In this document: positions 42,684-53,921 of the stretch, piece after piece | Layout of the letters: the number at the start of each line of letters is the position of its first letter | How positions within the stretch are numbered: the first letter of the stretch is position 1 | NCBI GenBank assembly: GCA_039583875.1 | Contig: CM077166.1 | Span: 95,016,094-95,080,093, forward strand | DNA length: 64,000 nt | From: Platanthera guangdongensis | Taxonomy: Eukaryota > Streptophyta > Magnoliopsida > Asparagales > Orchidaceae | Direction: 5' to 3' | Position numbers and translations under genes: made by a program | Notes under the pieces: generated by a model | What the model was told of the DNA's origin: nothing | Database searches by the model: none | Seen by the model: only the letters and a program-made list of their open reading frames with translations

Positions 42684-44488
42684 AACACCCCCATACTTAT
42701 TCGTTTGCTCGTCCCGAGCAAACAACTTTTCACAGAAAGAAACAAAATTTCAACGCTAGAAAAGAAAATTGAACATAAGGAGTAAAATGCGAAGTTTTCT
42801 GCCTATGTGCATAGCTATTTAAGTAGAAAAACCTACTCAGCATATAAATTAATATTTATTTTTATAGAATGTGTTTCCACTTATTATTATTACTTTTAAA
42901 ATTGAAGATCCGGTAAATCCTAAAATCACATTTAGGGAGAAAGTAGCGTGTTTACTATGATAACATTGCATAAAGCGAAGATCGAGATACCCTCCAAAGA
43001 AATCCATCAATGTCGATGGCCATAGGCTTGACCTTTCACACTCTCGCCACGACACTAGTTTAACTCACTAACACAAATCAATAGGACTTAATTAGGTTGA
43101 AACATAGGCTTAGGTTTTGGTGCGGAAAATTAAAAATAAATACGATGGCTAGTCACACCCAAAACTAAGGAGAGCTCGCACAAAATAGTCATGGCATTAA
43201 AAAGATAGCCAATTTCCAAAATCTTTTATTTTTTTTCCTTTTTTTTCAAACATATTTTTTTATTTTAATTTCTCTTTCTTCCCCTTTTTAATGATTTTTT
43301 CTAATGTTTTTTTATCGAGGGAGAAATAAAATCAGCACTCTTTTCCAATAAAAATTGTCACCAAATTTTAGATGAATCCTGATCACTTGACATTTTTTTA
43401 TATAACTTGTATCGAGCTTGGACTTAGGTGTGGATTACGATGCTTTTTAGTCCTTGGTGAAATAATTTTTGGTTGAGCTAAAATAGAAGATAGGGTAATA
43501 TGCTCAAAGTGGTTTACCAACGATAATAATGTTAGGTACGGGTGCAAAGGCTCAAACTTGACAAAAGAAATGACTAAATCATATTAATGCTAATGAGTTT
43601 AACCTATGCAAAGTCTTGAGAATTGTTATAGGGCAAGTTCTAGACATCGAGAAATAATATCTCTTTCTTGATCCGCGAAATATCTCTCTAGTAAACTTCT
43701 ACACACTCACCTAAATTATTTTTAGATTCTTACCGGTTTTAAATAAAAGTAAAATAAACTATTTCTACGCAATTAGAAAGACAAAAACTCCAATTGCATG
43801 CTGAATATTTAATTCTACATAAAATTCTACTTACATGACACTTAACTAGGAACACAGCATGACCAACAATTCTACTCCAAAATTCAAAATTCAATTGAAG
43901 CATAAAAAGTTTCTAAACATTATGTAAAATATGAAATACTAGAGATTTTGCATGTGAATAAATATAGAAATAATGATTTCTCTAATTAAAAATTTAAAAT
44001 TAATCCCATATTTTTTCAATATTTTTTTAAAAAATAAAAACCACTAAAGTGATCTCACCCCATACTTAAAAATAAACATTGTCCCCAATGTTTATAGTCC
44101 AAGTAAGGGGGGGGGGGGGGGGGGGAAGTAAGAATTTTTATATATTTTTTTTAAAAATAAAATAAAATGCAAGGATAAGAAAGGGGTGTCTCCCAAGAGC
44201 GCTTTTCTTTTTCCCATCTTTAAGTTAGACGGTTTGGGTTAGGAAAAAAGGAAATAAAATTTTAAATGTACGGGCAACTACCTTAATTTGTGTTTGGGTG
44301 AATACACCCAAGTCGCTCGCCCGACTACACCTTCGCTTGCTGCTTGATTTTCCTTCTTGCAATTGACTTGATAATATCGATTCGAATCACCTATTCATAC
44401 CTGAGGTGATATGAATCTTTGTTGATGAGTGAAAAATGGATCAGGGACAACATTTGATTGCAACGGCTCTTCTTCAAACTGAAAGTCA
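42684..44488 (-). other. Noncoding internal region of N1
   Basis: It starts with the purine tract complement AACACCCCCATACTTA (42684-42699), followed by a hairpin (42703-42723, GTTTGCTC-GTCCC-GAGCAAAC). A second tract-like CACCCCATACTTA (44056-44068) and a second hairpin (44072-44095) follow, then a G-run of about 19 (44108-44126) and GTGTCTCCCAAGAGCGCTTT (about 44,188). The rest is AT-rich with no gene. Confidence 0.75.
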
Positions 44489-44848
44489 TTAGTATAGGAA
44501 AAAATCAAAAATAGGTGCGTTAGAAAAATCTCCGTAAGGAGGAGGCTCCTGCGAAGTTATATGATTGAGCTCCGGTTGTTTATTTTCTAAAATAAAATTG
44601 TTATCTAGAAGTTCATTAAAAAAAAAATTATTGGGCACAATATTTTCATGAATTTCAAATTCTAAATATTCATAAGTGGAGTTTGAAAATTCATGAGGAG
44701 ATGGAAAATCAGGAGAAACAGGAGAAGAAACATGTTTTTCTTTTATTTCACCCAGTGTGCACATAACTTTAATAAATTCTTGATATAATAATTCTTCCTC
44801 TACTTTCGAATAAGACACCAAGGGGGCACATGAAGATTCATGTTCCAT
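44489..44848 (-). CDS. Unknown acidic ORF of N1
   Basis: The 119-codon frame is acidic (many Glu/Asp) with several Asn/Phe-rich stretches and EEELLYQEFIKVMCTLGEIKEKHVSSPVSPDFPSPHEF-type content. It shows no enzyme motif. Related DNA, already degraded, follows at 44880-45010, suggesting an internal duplication of its start region (EEELLYQEF-like codons appear twice). It lies downstream of the zinc-knuckle ORF in the same element. It may be a leftover of a gag-like protein or chance; function unknown. Confidence 0.3.
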   Translation of the reverse strand: MEHESSCAPLVSYSKVEEELLYQEFIKVMCTLGEIKEKHVSSPVSPDFPSPHEFSNSTYEYLEFEIHENIVPNNFFFNELLDNNFILENKQPELNHITSQEPPPYGDFSNAPIFDFFLY

Positions 44849-45243
44849 CCTAGGTGAATAATTTGAAGAGGGTGAAGAATCATTAGAAAAGTGGTTAATA
44901 AATTCTTGATATAATTATTCCTCCTCCTCTTTGGAACAAACCACTAAGGGGGCACATGAGGAGTCTTGTTACATCCTAGGTGAAATATTCGAGGAGGGGG
45001 AAGAATCATTACAACAAAAAATATTTTCTTCTAAATTTTTGGGAGGATCAACTATGAATTGTGTAAAATACCCAAAATTAGAAGAAGAAGGTTGTGGTGT
45101 AATTAAAGAAGAATAAAAATTAAGATTTAAATAGTTTTTCTCATAACTCGGGAATCATTCTGGTAGATCATGCGAACAAGAAAGATCAAAATTCGAGGTA
45201 GAAGAAAAATTATTTAAATCAAAATAATTATTCTCGTTAAAAT

Positions 45244-45501
45244 TCAAAAATTATTTTCATGAAAATTAGAAGAATTGGAAAAATTATTTTCAAGAAAATT
45301 AGAAAAAGAATTAGCATCAAAGTGAGAATAATTATTAATTACAAAATTATTTTCATAACAAATTTTTTTATAATAATAACAATTTTCACTTTGATGAGGA
45401 GCACCACAATAATAACAAAAACTTTGGCGCTTTTTTGCGGCTTCCAAAATATTAACTTTGTGTGTAAGCTCGGCGATCTTAGCAGCCAAATGAGATAGCA
45501 T
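45244..45501 (-). CDS. Small zinc-knuckle ORF of N1
   Basis: An 85-codon frame starts about 140 bp after the primer site. It has a short heptad-like helix (LAAKIAELTHKVNILEAAKK) followed by CYYCGAPHQSENC, a C-X2-C-X3-H-X4-C knuckle of the kind found in Athila-type gag, and then a Asn/Phe/Ser-rich tail. It may keep an RNA-binding role in packaging; this is inference. The coiled-coil plus knuckle layout parallels the gag of A, which has lost its knuckle. Confidence 0.5.
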   Translation of the reverse strand: MLSHLAAKIAELTHKVNILEAAKKRQSFCYYCGAPHQSENCYYYKKICYENNFVINNYSHFDANSFSNFLENNFSNSSNFHENNF

Positions 45502-46554
45502 TTTTTAAAGAAAGAAAATAAAAACAACCGTTACTTAATAGAAATGAATTTAAAAAGAAAAAGAAAAGAGAATTAAGAGAGAGAAAAAGAATGATAAAAG
45601 TAATAAAATTCTCACTTTCAAGATATCAAAAAAATAAATCCCCGACAACGGCACCAAAAACCTGAGAAAATTTTTATATAGTTTTTAAAATAAATCCAAA
45701 CTAAAATCCCAAATAGGCAAGTGTACATATTAAATATAGTATATGAAATTGTCGTATTAGACTCGGGGCCTGTTGAGTACTTCTACTCACGCAAATTAAT
45801 ATTATTTTATCTAATAATACTTTAGAGGTAAATTAAAATAAATGAAAAAAATTGAAAATAAATCAAACACTTGATCTAGACTCACTTTAAAATAAACGTT
45901 TCATAAAAGTTAACTTCTAAATAACCTAATTCGGCCGTGGAATAATTATTAATTACAAAATTATTTTCATAACAAATTTTTTTATAATAATAACAATTTT
46001 CACTTTGATGAGGAGCACCACAATAATAACAAAAACTTTGGCGCTTTTTTGCGGCTTCCAAAATATTAACTTTGTGTGTAAGCTCGGCGATCTTAGCAGC
46101 CAAATGAGATAGCATTTTTTAAAGAAAGAAAATAAAAACAACCGTTACTTAATAGAAATGAATTTAAAAAGAAAAAGAAAAGAGAATTAAGAGAGAGAAA
46201 AAGAATGATAAAAGTAATAAAATTCTCACTTTCAAGATATCAAAAAAATAAATCCCCGACAACGGCACCAAAAACCTGAGAAAATTTTTATATAGTTTTT
46301 AAAATAAATCCAAACTAAAATCCCAAATAGGCAAGTGTACATATTAAATATAGTATATGAAATTGTCGTATTAGACTCGGGGCCTGTTGAGTACTTCTAC
46401 TCACGCAAATTAATATTATTTTATCTAATAATACTTTAGAGGTAAATTAAAATAAATGAAAAAAATTGAAAATAAATCAAACACTTGATCTAGACTCACT
46501 TTAAAATAAACGTTTCATAAAAGTTAACTTCTAAATAACCTAATTCGGCCGTGG
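45327..46554. repeat. 614-bp tandem duplication in N1
   Basis: Units 45327-45940 and 45941-46554 read as identical throughout. Each contains the start of the zinc-knuckle ORF, the leader, the primer site and the first 278 bp of the 5' LTR. The junction ...GGCCGTGG|AATAATTATT is seen once, and the unduplicated flanks are GTGAG|AATAATT on the left and GGCCGTGG|AGGTCC on the right. Confidence 0.95.
45882..46115 (-). pseudogene. Second copy of the zinc-knuckle ORF start (N1)
   Basis: The first 59 codons equal those of 45244-45501, including CYYCGAPHQSENC. The frame then runs into duplicated LTR sequence and stops. It is the copy nearest the complete 5' LTR. Confidence 0.6.
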
Positions 46555-47834
46555 AGGTCCCCTAATTACAAAAGCATCTCTCTCAAGAGCTCTCGACTAA
46601 ACTTAGGTTGATCGATTAAGACCTCTCGGCCAGTGGAAACCCCTAAGCTTGCCTTATGTAGTGAACCCCGCTATTGGATTTGACTCTAATCCGGAATATT
46701 CGTGTCATCCTCTCTCGCGGAATGCATGCTGCTCCTACTTTTGAGTGATCTACTGGTATCCACAACCTCTCGATAAATCTAGCATATAGATCTAAAATCG
46801 AAATCGAAGCAATTAAATCAAAGTTAGATCGAATCGGAAGTAATAGGGTTTGATAAAAAGAAGATTATTTTATTTTAAAACTAATCAAAATCAAGTGCTA
46901 ATAAAAGGAGTGATACATGTAAAGATAAACATATACAAGCTTGAAAAAAAAAGTGATAGATATAAAGTTAACTAACTATGAAAAAGTACATAAAGGAAAT
47001 TGCATGAAAATAATAATATAAGCTACTAAAACTGGCTAACAACTACTCCTTGATGCCTCTCTAGATTCCTCCCCAGCTCTTGCCTTTGTCTGGAATTTAT
47101 AGGAAAAGTTCTGGAAGGTCACATCGCTAGGTCACACCCGTGACCTAGGGCATGTAAGGCTAGGAAATCGCTATCTTGAAAGCCCGAGAACATTGGAGAA
47201 AGCCATCAAAAGTCATCATTTTGCAGGCGACGCCCCTCGGTCATGCCCGTGATTTAGGGCATGTCAAGTCTGTTACGGGAAACAGCGGGAAGGAGAAATG
47301 GCGGGAATTTACTTTAGCAGTTGTTGAAGAGGTCACAACCGTGACCTAAGGCATGTACGGATCGGGTCATCAAACGGCTGGAATTGGCATAATCTGGCTT
47401 CAATTCGGCAGTTTGGGGTTGGTCACGCCCGTGACATATGGGCGTGTACTAGAAAAAGTCCCAGAATTGTTTTTGTCTGAGATACGCGCCCGTGTCACGC
47501 CCTAACAAGGCATGACTTTGGGGCATATACATGTGAAACTCTCCAGATTTGTAGAGGACGTCATCCTCTATCCGTTGACTAGTTGCATGTCCTGTAACTC
47601 TTCCTGGTTTGAAAACTATTACCATTTGAAGTTCCACTATCCAAGGCCAAAAATGTTAATTTTTGCCAAATTGCCTCCAGAACATGGCATGGACTTAAAA
47701 TTGATATTTAAAACCCAATTGACCTGAAATATAAAAAGAAAGCAATTAGAAACATAATTACTAAAATATAATTATAATGTTATTATTTATTAAATAAATT
47801 TTATATAAAAATAACGATATAATTAGAGTTATTA
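46277..47834 (-). repeat. 5' LTR of N1
   Basis: It begins TGAGAAAATTT after the primer site (46,254-46,276) and ends AGAGTTATTA, followed by GTCAC. An identical first 278 bp is duplicated at 45663-45940. The U3 array is at 47108-47525. The last bases TA instead of CA suggest a point mutation. Confidence 0.85.
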
Positions 47835-47839
47835 GTCAC

Positions 47840-48374
47840 GCCCGTGAACTGGCATGTAAGCTGGAAACGTCCTGGTTCTAAAACTGGATTCTTAGTTCTT
47901 CGACACGCGTGAGCTAGATGTCACGCCTCTGGGTTACGCTCGTGACTTATTGGTCACACCCGTGACATGGGAGTGTAAATTTTAATATGATATGGAAATG
48001 CAATTTGGGGCTCAACATGCTTGTCATGCCCATAACCTGATGGTCACGCACCATGTCACGGCCGTGACATGGGGAGCGCGTAATTTTAATTCACGTGGAC
48101 AAGAATCTGGATCACCTAGAGGGGTCATGCCTGATCGTCACCCCCGTGACTTTTAGGTCACACCTGTGACATGGCGTGTATTTGTGACTTTTTCCAGTTT
48201 TACTCCAAAATTTCTCCTGATCAAGCTACCAGCTTCAAAATATAATTTTCAAATGAGATTAACCTGAAATATTAAAAATAAATTAAATAGAATCTCATTT
48301 AATAAAATATAACTCTATCTTAATTAATTATTAAATAAATCTATATAAAAAAAAGGATAAAATTAGAGTTATCA
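47840..48374 (-). repeat. Left LTR of N2, second fragment
   Basis: It matches about 51,965-52,494, with many GTCACGCCC-type motifs (47840-48175) and the shared end ...AATTAGAGTTATCA. Confidence 0.82.
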
Positions 48375-50421
48375 AATACCCCCATAGTTACTCGTTTGCT
48401 CCTCCCGAGCAAACAACTTTTCATAGGGAGAAGAGCATGTTCAATACTAGAAAACTAAATTGAACCTAAGGCGTAAAATGTGAAGTCTTATGCCTATGTT
48501 CGTAGCTATTTTAGCAGAAAAACCTACTCAAGATACAAATTAATTTTTATTTCTCGAGAATGCATTTTCACTAATTATTTATACTTCGAAATTGAAAATC
48601 CGATAAATCCTAAAATTATATTTAGGGAGAAGGTAGCGTGTATACTAAGACCGACGTTACACCAAATCATGATTTAGATACCCTCCAAAGAAATCCATCA
48701 ATGTCGATGTCCATAGGCTTGCCCTTTCACACTCTCTCCATGACACTAGTCTAACTTATAAGCATAAATCAATAGGACATAACTTGGTTGAAACGTAGGC
48801 TTAGGTTTTGGTATGGATAATCAAAGATAAACATGATGGCTAGATAGACCCAAACCTAAAGAGAGCTCAAATAAAATAAGAAACCATGGCTTTAAAAACA
48901 TAGTCAACTCCCCAACCTTTTTTCCATTAATTTTTTTTATTTCCCCCTTCTTTAAGATTTGTCTAAAATTTTCAAAATAGAGGAGAAACAAATCAGCTCC
49001 TTTTTCAATAAAAATAGACACCAAATTTAAATAACTCCAAATCATTCACAAAGTTATTCATATATAACCATTATCGATCTTGGACTTAGATGTGAGATTA
49101 GGATGCTTTTTAGGCCTTGGTGAAATATTTGGTGGAGCTAAAACAAAGGTAGGGTAATAGGCTCAAAGTGGGTTAGCAAAGATAAAAATGATAGGTACAG
49201 GTGCAAAGACTCAAAATGCCCAAAATAAATACCTATATCCTATTCATGCTAATGAGTTTAACTTATGCAAGTCTTCAAAATCGCTATTGGGAAGTTCTAG
49301 ATATCGAGAAAGAAGACCCCTACTCTTGGTTTGCGAAATATTTCTTTAGTAAGCTTCTACGTACTCACCTAATTTTTTTTTGGATTTTTATCGGTTTCAA
49401 AATGAAGTAAAATAAACTATTTCCATGCATTTAGAAAAAAAAATCTAATTCTATGTTGAATATTTAGTTCTACATAAAATTTTACTAACACGTTCACTTG
49501 ACTAGGAACACAACATGACCAACAATTCTACTCCAGAATTCAAAATTCGATTAAATAATAGAAATTTTCTAGACGCTATATAAAAGTTGAAAATTAGAGA
49601 TTTTGCATGTGAATAAATATAGAAATAATGATTTATCTAATTAAAATTAAACATAATTTTTTTTATTTCAGACACTTCCCGAGATATACATTATGAAGGG
49701 TTCTCACCGGTACTAGGTGGTTTTGTGGGATGATAGTGCAACACGGCCCTTTATAAGAAATTAAGTTTCGGTTATCAATTTTTTTTTTGTTTTTTTGATT
49801 TCAATAAAATGAAAAATTTTGTATTTCTTAATGATTTTTTTAAAAATAATAAATACAATTATGGAGATTCCACCTTCATACTTAAAAATAAACATTGTCC
49901 CCAATATTTATATGTCAAGTAAGCGGGGGGGGGGGGGGGGGGGGGGCGAAAAGAAAAACTAAATTAACTTTTTTAAAATGCAACAAAGTAAATGATAAGC
50001 AATGCGTGTCTCCCAAGGTCGTTGTTCTTTTTCCCGTATTTAAGCTAGACCGTTTTGGTTAGGAGAATGGAAAATAAAATTTAAAGTGAATGTGCAACTC
50101 CCTTAATTCACGCTTTGGTGAATAAGCTGAAGACGATCTCCTGGCTATTCCTTCGCTTACTTATTGATTTTTCTTCATGCGGTTGACTTGAAAATGTAAA
50201 TTCAAAATACCTATCCTTACCTGAGGTTATTTGAATCTTTGTAGATGAGCATCAAATGGATCTCGGATGACTTTTGATTGCAATGGCTCATGTTCTTCCA
50301 GAAAATTGTTTGTGCAAGAAAAATAAAAAAGAAACATGTTTGAATAATTTTTGCAAGGAGAAGTCTCTTGAGAAACTATTTGTATAAGCTCTGGTTGTTT
50401 ATTTTTGAAAAATTATTCTTG
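48375..50421 (-). other. Noncoding internal region of N2
   Basis: It begins with AATACCCCCATAGTTA and a hairpin at 48394-48414 (GTTTGCTC-CTCCC-GAGCAAAC). A second tract-like site (CACCTTCATACTTA, about 49,871) and a second hairpin (49888-49911, one mismatch) follow, then a G-run of about 20 (49925-49946) and TGTCTCCCAAGGTCG (about 50,008). No gene is supported in it. Confidence 0.72.
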
Positions 50422-50694
50422 TTAAAGCATGAAAATTACTTTCATGAAAATTAGTAATATTTGAAAAATTGGTTTAATGAGATCTTGAAAAAGAATTATC
50501 ATAAAAGTGAGAATAATTATTTTAAAAATTATTTTCATATGAAAAAAAAAATTGTTATAATAATAATAATAATAATCCTCACTTCGATGAGAAGCGCCAC
50601 AAGAATAGCAAATAATTTGGCGCTTTTTTGCTGCTTCCAAAATATTGAGTTTATTTTCAAGCTCGGCAAGCAAGGCGACCAATTTAGATAACAT
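50422..50694 (-). pseudogene. Small zinc-knuckle ORF of N2
   Basis: This 90-codon frame starts about 140 bp after the primer site. The start MLSKLVALLAELENKLNILE resembles that of N1, followed by CYSCGASHRSEDY, where the last knuckle Cys is replaced by Tyr. The tail is Tyr/Phe/Ile-rich from AT-rich DNA. It is a decayed homologue of the N1 ORF. Confidence 0.55.
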
Positions 50695-50858
50695 ATTTTA
50701 ATGCAAGAAAATAAACAACCTTTTACTTAAGAGAAATTGAATTCAAAAAGAAAACTAAAAAGATACTTGGAGGTAGAGAAAGAGAGTGATAAAATTAATA
50801 AATTCTGTGATTTCAAAATATCAACAATAATAATTCTCCGACAATGGCGCCAAAAAAT

Positions 50859-52494
50859 TGATTGCTAAAATTTAGGTTTGAAAATATTTCTAAATTCAAT
50901 GAACTATAAGCAAGAGCACCTATCGTTCATAGTATAGGATATTTAAAAAATATCAAGTGTCATATTCTTCCTAGCATGTTGACTACTTCTACTCATGCAA
51001 ATTAAAATTATTTTATCAAATAATAAAAAGGTTAATTAAAACTATGAAGAAAATGAAATAAAAGATAACACTTGATCTAGACTCCCTTTGAATTAGAATA
51101 AACCTTTCATGAAAGTCAATCTTCTAAAATACCTACTTCGGCCGTGGAGGTTCCTAATTTACAAATGCGCCTCTCTCGAGAATACGCTCTTGACTAAACT
51201 TAGGTTTATCGATGAAGACCACTCGACCAGTCGAAACCCCTAAGCTTGCTTTATATAGTGAAGCCCACTACTGGATTTAATTCCAATCGGGAAGATTTAT
51301 GTCATCCTCTCCCAGGGAGTGCATGCAACTCCTTCTACCTTTGAGTGATCTACTCAGATGCACAATCACTCGATAAATCTACGATAAGGAACTACGATCA
51401 AAATCATGAAATATAAAATCAATGATAGATCGAAGTGGAAATAAAGAGAGCTTGACAAAAAGATGTTTATTTAATTTCAAAGTTTATTATGATCAAGGGA
51501 TAATAAAATTAGCTACGTAACATGACAAAAGAAGTACATAAAAAAGACAAGAACATGAATACTAGGAAAGGAAAAGTGCTAAATTAAAAGTAAACAAAGC
51601 AAAGTTATTCTATGAAATTGAAAAGTACATAAAGAAATGCAAGGAAAATGGAAATTAAACTACTAAATCTACCTAAAAACTACTCCTAGTTGACGCCACA
51701 AGCTCCTGGAAATGTCTGGAATTTATAGCAACTTCTCTGGAGAATCATTCCCTTGACTAGGGGCATGTTAGGTGCGGAACCGCCCTCTTGAAAGCCCGGG
51801 AATGTTAAAGAAAAACTGCCAAAATCTGCTGTTTTGTGGGTCACGACCCTACGTCGCACCTGTGACCTAGGGCGTGTATTTACTGTGACTTGAAATGGTA
51901 GGAAGGAGAAATGGTGGGAGTTAATCTGGCATTTGCCAAAGATGTCACGCCCCTAAGCCACACCAGTATCCTAGGGCGTGGAAGCTGAAAACATACTGGA
52001 TCTGAAACTGGCTTCTTAATTTTGTGGCATGCCTGAGCTGGATTTCAGGCTTATGGGTCACGCCCATGATCTGATGGTCATGCTTGTGACAAGGGCGTGC
52101 AAATTTAATCTAACGTGGAAATGCAATCTCGAGCTCCACTTGCTAGACATAGTTGTGACCTAATGGTCATGCCCCCTATCACGCCCATGACATAGGGGTA
52201 TGTAATTTTATTTGACATTGATAGGCATCTGGATCACCAGGAGGGGTCACACCTGATCGTGACACCCGTGACTTTTAGGTCACTCCTGTGACTTGGTGTG
52301 TACTTGTGATTTTTCCAGTTTTACTCCAAAATTTCACCTGATCAAGCTGCCATCTTCAAAATATAATTTTCAAATGAGATTAACCTGAAATATTAATAAT
52401 TAAGTAATTAGAAACACATTTAATAAAATATAACTCTATATTAATTAATTATTAAAAAAACTAAATAAAAATAAGGATAAAATTAGAGTTATCA
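50859..52494 (-). repeat. 5' LTR of N2 (1636 bp)
   Basis: From TGATTGCTAAAATTT next to the primer site to AGAGTTATCA. The U3 array of GTCACGCC-type motifs (51730-52310) is more eroded than in N1. No gene is present. Confidence 0.82.
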
Positions 52495-53921
52495 GGTCGT
52501 CTAAATAATAATGATAGGTGGACACATTGAAGAATGCTGAAAGATAGAAATCTGTCTATGTCCACAAGCATTGAGTGAAGTTAATTCACTCAATGCCAGA
52601 TGGCCAGAAGCATTGAGTAAAGACTAGACAGTAAAAACATCAGCATTGCCAAGGCAAAAATCTGGCTAAGTCCAGAAGTGTTGAGTGAAGGGAGTTCATC
52701 AATGCCCTGAGCCAGAAGCGTTGACTAAAGTTCAAGCATTCAAAGCCTTAGAGAATCTGCCAAGAAATATGGATACAATAGTGAGAGAGTAATCACGTGA
52801 CACAAAAATTGAAAAAGGTCATTAGTGTAAATCGTGTGCTAGTACGTAATGTGCTAAAAAGGAGATAGTGTAGTTGTAGTCCAATTCTTATGTGCGGAAG
52901 TCTTAGACAAGTCAATGACTTGTGTTCGTGTACCATCGAAAGCGAGATGACACCAAGGGAAAAATGACATATTGTCATTGGATATCTCGATCGTTTAGGA
53001 ACCTAACATAAGAGAAATAAGTCAAATAGTGACCTCACATGTCATTCTATGTCGGATATAGGCAACAACTTGGGGCACTAAGCTAAAGATAGAGTCGATG
53101 CACAAGATCGAAGTGGCTCTTTAACCAAGGTTCTCATCCTGACAATGCTCATGAAGACTTATCAGGAGGAGTGAGAAGTGCTTCGGAGCACCGTGACAAG
53201 AGATGTGATAGTTTGCATAGAGTTATTTTATTAGCATAGGCCTATCACTTTGACCGTTTTTTTAAAATCACAGAGCCCCGAGCCAATCAAAATCTATCCA
53301 CTTAGATAGATACACATTAACTTGTATACATACTACTTTTGTACTCTAGTTTTTGGCGCAAAGTTTCACACCTAGTATAAACACAAATACAGCGTGACAT
53401 TAATTATTCAATGTATTTCTAGCGTGTTAGAATATAATGTCACGAGATATAGCATGTACGTGTAGCATTTTTCATCTTGAGTGCACTGGCGAGGGATGTG
53501 TGTATCAGGTGAAGTCATTCCCTTATCTAAATTCTCACACATACCTAGAGGTATAGGAAACAAACATGACCTCGACTTGTCGCACTCAATAGTTAAGCAC
53601 TTATAGATTCAACCCACTATGACCGGACGACAATGTTTTCATACATTACAAGTCTATACTCAAACATTGTACGTACGCATTATGGTCTACATCACATTCA
53701 TGTGAGCCCTTAACATTATAAATTAACAACAATTTTTTTATTTCTTTATATATATTTTTTGGTTTTTGTTTTTTTATGAAAGAAAAAACAGTGACAAGGA
53801 AACTCAAGTAAAAATAACTCATAAGAAAATACCCAAAGAAAAATGAAACATAACAAGCAAAAAAAATATAAGACACACAAAGCAATGACTATGATGAGAG
53901 ATCCAGAATACCAAGGTCGAG
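52495..53921. other. Region with a GCATTGAGTGAAG motif array; probable S4 3' end
   Basis: At 52,570-52,745 AGCATTGAGTGAAG-like phrases (with CCAGAAGCGTTGA, AAGTGTTGAGTGAAG) recur five to six times with CTGGC/CCAGA spacers. This resembles the U3 arrays of the other LTRs, so the region is probably the 3' LTR and 3' untranslated part of S4, but I cannot define LTR ends or a purine tract. No coding sequence is supported. Confidence 0.4.

Larger units (their letters stand above)
41092..47834 (-). mobile_element. Non-autonomous Athila-related element N1 (LARD-like)
   Basis: LTRs of about 1.59 and 1.56 kb flank about 3.6 kb of internal DNA that lacks pol. The duplication GTCAC is at 41087-41091 and 47835-47839. 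The primer site (TTTTTGGTGCCGTTGTCGGGG) is a diverged tRNA-Asp type. The LTR layout, purine tract and hairpins match those of A. A short zinc-knuckle ORF is the only gag-like remnant. The LTRs differ by very roughly 10% by eye, so it is much older than A. A 614-bp internal duplication is described separately. Confidence 0.85.
47840..52494 (-). mobile_element. Non-autonomous Athila-related element N2, main part
   Basis: This is the remainder of the left LTR (to 48374), a 2.5-kb internal region without pol, and the right LTR (50859-52494). Together with 40935-41091 it forms one element hosting N1 and D in its left LTR. The primer site (TTTTTTGGCGCCATTGTCGG) is a diverged tRNA-Asp type. It is related to N1 but clearly distinct, and more decayed. 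The target duplication cannot be tested because the left end is outside the window. Confidence 0.8.
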
